This document shows, piece after piece, positions 39,287 to 42,524 of a stretch of 42,524 bases of DNA. The position numbers and the translations under genes are program-made. Positions within the stretch are counted from its first letter, which is position 1, and every line of letters begins with the position of its first letter. A model generated the notes under the pieces. That model had not been told where the DNA came from and did no database searches. It saw only the letters and a program-made list of their open reading frames with translations. Origin of the DNA: Firmicutes bacterium UBA1065 (GTDB lineage Bacteria > Bacillota > Clostridia > Tissierellales > Sedimentibacteraceae); contig DCDC01000059.1 of assembly GCA_002316225.1 (NCBI GenBank), positions 5,124 through 47,647 of the forward strand, read 5' to 3'.

Positions 39287-40111
39287 ATGATGATTAAAAA
39301 AGTTCTAATTTTTACAACAAAACTAATAAATAAAACAATGTCGGACAATATTTTCGCACTGGGTGCCCAACTGTCCTATTATATGATTTTAAGTGTTTTT
39401 CCCTTTCTCATTATGGCTATATCCTTATTGTGCGGTTACAGTGAATATATTTACACTATTCTTGATTCATTATCCGGTGTCCTTCCCGGGGAAGTTCACC
39501 GCATTATCTTCAATGCATTAAAATACTCTGTTACAAGCTGCAGCAAACCTTATCTGACAACAAGCATGCTGATTATATTATGGTCCGCCACATCCGGGAG
39601 CGCCGCAATAATAAACGGAATCAATGTTGCATATGGTTTCAGCACAAAAAAGAATTTTTTGTTCTTAAGGTTACGGGGAATCTTGTTTACCTTAGCTTTA
39701 ATGATATCAATGCAGGTTGTTTTTGCCGCCATTGTTGCCGGAAGGTCCTTATTACTATTTGTTAAAAAAATATCTATTTTTCAGGACTATAATTTTTTGT
39801 TAATTGATATATTAAGATTTACCCTTGCATTTTTTGCCATATTCATTATTTTATTAGCCGCCTATAAGTTTCTGCCCTATGAAAGGGTTAAGTTATCATA
39901 TGCATACCCGGGTGCAATCTTTGCGGCGGCAGGTTCGATAATTGGTTCATACCTTTATTCCCGCTATGCAAGTTCCAGGGTTGTCTTTATTAATTCCATT
40001 TACGGGAATTTATCCGGAATATTCGTCTTCATCATATGGATTTATATTTTATCAATCATTTTTCTTATGGGGGCAGAAGTAAACTATTTTGCATCAAAAC
40101 AGAAGAAATGA
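39287..40111 (+). CDS. YihY/BrkB-family inner-membrane protein
   Basis: This 274-residue protein belongs to the YihY (formerly RNase BN) family of multi-span membrane proteins, whose function is not established. About six hydrophobic helices are visible, with the family stretch NIFALGAQLSYYMILSVFPF near the start (about 21-40) and a late IYGNLSGIFVFIIWIYIL segment. Two ATGs (39287 and 39290) follow AAGGTG; either may be used, changing one residue. It diverges from hbd. No membrane-secretion signal beyond the first helix is seen. Confidence 0.9.
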   Translation: MMIKKVLIFTTKLINKTMSDNIFALGAQLSYYMILSVFPFLIMAISLLCGYSEYIYTILDSLSGVLPGEVHRIIFNALKYSVTSCSKPYLTTSMLIILWSATSGSAAIINGINVAYGFSTKKNFLFLRLRGILFTLALMISMQVVFAAIVAGRSLLLFVKKISIFQDYNFLLIDILRFTLAFFAIFIILLAAYKFLPYERVKLSYAYPGAIFAAAGSIIGSYLYSRYASSRVVFINSIYGNLSGIFVFIIWIYILSIIFLMGAEVNYFASKQKK

Positions 40112-40161
40112 CCTATGGAGACGGTTCTCGCCAGACATTTATTAAAGTTTGATTTTACTTT

Positions 40162-40767
40162 CTATTCTTTTATAGATTTAAAAATGAAATACCCGGATTT
40201 TCTATTCGCCGTTTCACAATTGCCAAACAAGCTTTCAAGTTTTGCCTTTGTGCTTGGTGCCCCTTGTTTCTTCTGAATAACCACGTACAATTTGCCGCCC
40301 TTTTTTAAATGCTCATATGCACCTTCATAAAAGGAAAACACAACGCTCTTGCCTGCCCTTATGGGAGGATTGGTCATTATGATGTCGTAATTATCCTTAA
40401 TATTTTCAAAGGCAGAAGAAGCAAGGACTTCCACCCTGTCATCCACCTTGTTTTCTTTTGCGTTCATCCTTGATAATTCCAAGGCTCTTTCATTTACATC
40501 ACACATGGTAACCAAAGAATTTTTCAGCAATTTGGCGGCGATAATCCCTAAGGGCCCGTATCCGCAGCCCAAGTCCAAAATTCTGCCTTCAAAATCATCG
40601 TTTTCACCTAAAACCGTTTCAATCAATAGCATGGAGCCAAAATCAACTCCTCTTTTGGAAAAAACGCTGTTGCTGGTATAAAAATTAAATACTTCTTCTC
40701 CCACATTCCAGTCAAATTTGAATATTTCCTTTTCAGTTGTGGGGTTTTGCGTAAAATACTGTTCCAT
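40162..40767 (-). CDS. RsmC-like class I methyltransferase
   Basis: This 201-residue enzyme is a small methyltransferase of the RsmC/YbxB group, likely acting on guanine N2 of an RNA. Motif I is ILDLGCGYGPLGI, followed by motif IV MTNPPIRAG, the NPP[FYI] catalytic signature. It carries only the catalytic half; E. coli RsmC has a second domain. A ribosome site AAGGGAG precedes the ATG. It sits convergent to the YihY gene with a 50-base gap and diverges from the lipoprotein gene. Confidence 0.9.
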   Translation of the reverse strand: MEQYFTQNPTTEKEIFKFDWNVGEEVFNFYTSNSVFSKRGVDFGSMLLIETVLGENDDFEGRILDLGCGYGPLGIIAAKLLKNSLVTMCDVNERALELSRMNAKENKVDDRVEVLASSAFENIKDNYDIIMTNPPIRAGKSVVFSFYEGAYEHLKKGGKLYVVIQKKQGAPSTKAKLESLFGNCETANRKSGYFIFKSIKE

Positions 40768-40968
40768 TATGGCTGCTCCCTTGCCTTGTTTTTATTGTTG
40801 TTATAACCATATATCATTAAATTATTTATGTCAACGCTAATGTGTTAAATAATGGATACTTGTAAAAGTATCTGCTAAACTGATTATTGATGCAATATAA
40901 TTTACATCTAAGCCGGGATAATTGTCCGGAAAGGATTTTTATCACTGGCAGGGTTAGCCGCATTGTGA

Positions 40969-41021
40969 TATAATGAATGTAAACAATGAAGCAAAAGCTT
41001 TGGCTTTACCTATGATATAAT
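40969..41021 (+). promoter_or_regulatory. Two extended -10 boxes before the lipoprotein gene
   Basis: TGATATAAT occurs twice: TATAAT at 40969-40974 and at 41016-41021, each preceded by TGn. Neither has a clear -35, as expected for extended -10 promoters. The nearer is 21 bases from the start codon. The other roughly 270 bases between the neighbouring genes hold no ORF I can support. Confidence 0.5.
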
Positions 41022-41042
41022 AAATAATTAAGGAGAGATTTT

Positions 41043-41648
41043 TTGAAAAAACATATATTCATCATCATTTTATTTGCACTGGTGCTGTTGTTTTCATCGT
41101 GTACCAAGGCTTCAGAAACATATATGTTTCCCATTGACGGAGAGATTGTGGAGGATGTTTTACGTGATAAAAATTTGAACTGGACCGTTGTTGATGAAGA
41201 AATTAAAGAGTATCAGTCTTCATTCGTTATAAAAGATAAGAAGGATGCACCGGGACGGCTTGATATAGGCATTACAGCTATCATTGATTCTATCGGTTAT
41301 GAAGAAGAAAGATATCTGACAGTTCAAGTTATGTACCCTAATGATTATTCGGTTGAACAAATCCAGGAAGATCAAGTTCAAACTTTGCCTTTACTGTTCG
41401 ATATAGCGTCTGAGATATATGGAAATGTGGATTCAAAAGCCTTGTATGATGTGTTTACAAAAGATTTGGATGATAACGAAAATTATAAGACTAAAGGTGT
41501 ACAGTGGAATCATGAAGTAAATGGAAATCATATTTTAATTAAAATTACACCATCAAACAATGGAATAATACATAGAAAGTGTGCTGTTTTTATAATGAAT
41601 GATGCATCATTCAAAAAATATATGGACGGGCTATATTTAAATCAATAA
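41043..41648 (+). CDS. Secreted lipoprotein of unknown function
   Basis: This 201-residue protein has a short signal with lipobox FSSC (Cys20), so it should be anchored outside the membrane. The start is TTG, with AAGGAGAG 8 bases upstream. The mature part is acidic and alternates predicted strands and helices; there is no recognisable enzyme motif, repeat or membrane span. Two Gln-rich segments (EQIQEDQVQ) and a C-terminal KCAVFIMNDASFKKYM are visible. It is a single-gene unit. I do not recognise the family. Confidence 0.75.
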   Translation: MKKHIFIIILFALVLLFSSCTKASETYMFPIDGEIVEDVLRDKNLNWTVVDEEIKEYQSSFVIKDKKDAPGRLDIGITAIIDSIGYEEERYLTVQVMYPNDYSVEQIQEDQVQTLPLLFDIASEIYGNVDSKALYDVFTKDLDDNENYKTKGVQWNHEVNGNHILIKITPSNNGIIHRKCAVFIMNDASFKKYMDGLYLNQ

Positions 41649-41750
41649 TACATTGCTGTGTTAACAAACAAAAAACCACCTAAAATTAAGGGTTATCACT
41701 CAAAGGGACATCAATTGAACCGAGGGGTAACCGGTACGGGGCAACACAAA

Positions 41751-41796
41751 AGCAGGAAGTCAATCACTATGAAAGGTGACTGACTTCCTGCTTTTT
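41751..41796. terminator. Bidirectional terminator between lipoprotein and SLH genes
   Basis: A 12-bp stem AGCAGGAAGTCA (41751-41762) / TGACTTCCTGCT (41781-41792) extends inward with TCAC/GTGA. It is followed by TTTTT on the plus strand and TTTTG on the minus strand, 102 bases past the lipoprotein stop and 10 past the SLH stop. Confidence 0.9.
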
Positions 41797-41806
41797 ATAA
41801 TTTATA

Positions 41807-42524
41807 TTACTTCGTCAATAAGTTGTACAGCACTTGTGCCATTTCTGAGCGGGTTGTACTGTCAGTCGGGGCAAGCTTGCCGTTGCTGCCGGAAACAGTT
41901 CCTGTTTCCACAAGCAATGTCATGGCGTTCTTTGCCCAAAATGCTATCTGGGAAGCATCGGAGAAATCCGAAAGTTTCTTGCCAGCGTTTCCTTCGGGGA
42001 GTTCTCCAATTACCGTCAGCGCATTGTATAGCAGGGTGAACATCTCCTGCCGGGTGATTTCCTTGTCCGGAGCGAACTGGTTGTTTCCAATGCCATTTGC
42101 AATTCCAAGTTGCTTAGCTACCGCCAGATAATTCGTATAATAGGTGTTGCCCGCATCTGCGAAATTATCTACAGAACTTGCATCCGGATCGATGCCGTAG
42201 GCCCGCAACAACATCACCATAAACTGACCGCGAGTTAATATCGTATCAGGACTGAAATTACCTCCTCCGGTGCCTGTGGTGATATCTCGCGCCGCAAGGA
42301 AGGTCACTGCGCTCTCATACCAAGCTCCTACGGGTATATCCTTAAAGCTGATGAGGTTGTAGCCGACAGCAAAGCTTGAGAAGTGCGGTGTCCTAAAGGC
42401 CACACTTTTCGTAGTGGTATCGTAGTGACCCCGTATTCCAACAAGCTTACCGCTGTCACTGAGATACCAGATGACGATGGCATGAGGATTCTCTCCCGCT
42501 TTTAATGTGTATGGAATACTAACG
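41807..42524 (-). CDS. S-layer homology (SLH) domain protein, C-terminal part
   Basis: This frame stays open to the window end, so the gene is 5'-truncated here; 238 residues are visible. Three SLH motifs end the protein: FKDIPVGAWYESAVTFLAARD with GNFSPDTILTRGQF, NFADAGNTYYTNYLAVAKQL with QFAPDKEITRQEM, and LSDFSDASQIAFWAKNAM with KLAPTDSTTRSEM. Such triplets bind secondary wall polymers and hold exoproteins to the cell surface. Upstream is a beta-rich segment (VIWYLSDSGKLVGIRGHYD). An internal GTG at 42403 is not a likely start because the frame continues. The gene is visibly richer in G and C than its neighbours. Confidence 0.93.
   Translation of the reverse strand, partial: VSIPYTLKAGENPHAIVIWYLSDSGKLVGIRGHYDTTTKSVAFRTPHFSSFAVGYNLISFKDIPVGAWYESAVTFLAARDITTGTGGGNFSPDTILTRGQFMVMLLRAYGIDPDASSVDNFADAGNTYYTNYLAVAKQLGIANGIGNNQFAPDKEITRQEMFTLLYNALTVIGELPEGNAGKKLSDFSDASQIAFWAKNAMTLLVETGTVSGSNGKLAPTDSTTRSEMAQVLYNLLTK

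Noticed and set aside
42403..42403. GTG as the SLH gene start
   Set aside because: The reading frame continues open to the window end with typical SLH-protein sequence, so the GTG is internal.

Overview
The window looks like a chromosomal segment of a low-GC, spore-forming, anaerobic Clostridia/Tissierellia-type Firmicute. The evidence is strong AGGAGG-like ribosome sites, AT-rich spacers with TTGACA/TATAAT promoters, an alpha/beta-type small acid-soluble spore protein, a YtxC-like sporulation protein, WhiA, HPr with both His15 and Ser46, AzlCD, and a 3-hydroxybutyryl-CoA dehydrogenase. No phage, plasmid, CRISPR array or intact insertion sequence is visible. Most of it is ordinary core genome; the novelty is in small elements, gene adjacencies and residue changes.

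Layout. 1-5752 (minus): two FAD oxidoreductases upstream of secA, followed by a long hairpin element. 5913-8114: an Lrp-type regulator diverging from a lone biotin-dependent carboxyltransferase subunit. 8111-10761 (minus): a VWA protein and its MoxR-like AAA ATPase. 10847-12208 (minus): radA. 12430-16711 (plus): an XRE-cupin regulator and potABCD. 16876-18477 (minus): DUF6873-like protein and YtxC. 18598-19362: an SDR dehydrogenase. 19461-21472 (minus): a 48-residue membrane peptide, a spore SASP, a methyltransferase and Hsp33. 21661-22703 (plus): azlCD. 22766-25440: a TetR regulator diverging from a secreted FMN/FAD lipoprotein reductase. 25500-25581: tRNA-Leu(CAG). 25742-29654 (minus): pstS-pstC-pstA-pstB plus a small HAD protein. 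29816-32309 (minus): Nudix, whiA, HPr and a cytoplasmic parvulin. 32445-38101 (minus): glnS, a methyltransferase, a sigma-54 activator and an RlmL-type RNA methyltransferase. 38269-41648: hbd, a YihY-type membrane protein, an RsmC-like methyltransferase and a lipoprotein. 41807-42524: the C-terminal part of an S-layer-homology protein cut by the window edge.

How it fits together. Transport and control units are adjacent: XRE-cupin with polyamine uptake, TetR with an extracytoplasmic flavin reductase, and a pst operon with a two-hairpin switch between pstS and pstC. A palindromic dispersed repeat (ends TGTCATCCTGAGCGAAG / CTCAGAATGACA) occurs at five intergenic loci. The most interesting items are the pstS-pstC switch, the divergent TetR/flavoprotein locus with altered active-site residues, the Nudix-whiA-HPr cluster lacking rapZ and yvcK, and the unannotated 48-residue peptide next to the spore gene. 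I did not find a clearly new multi-gene system.
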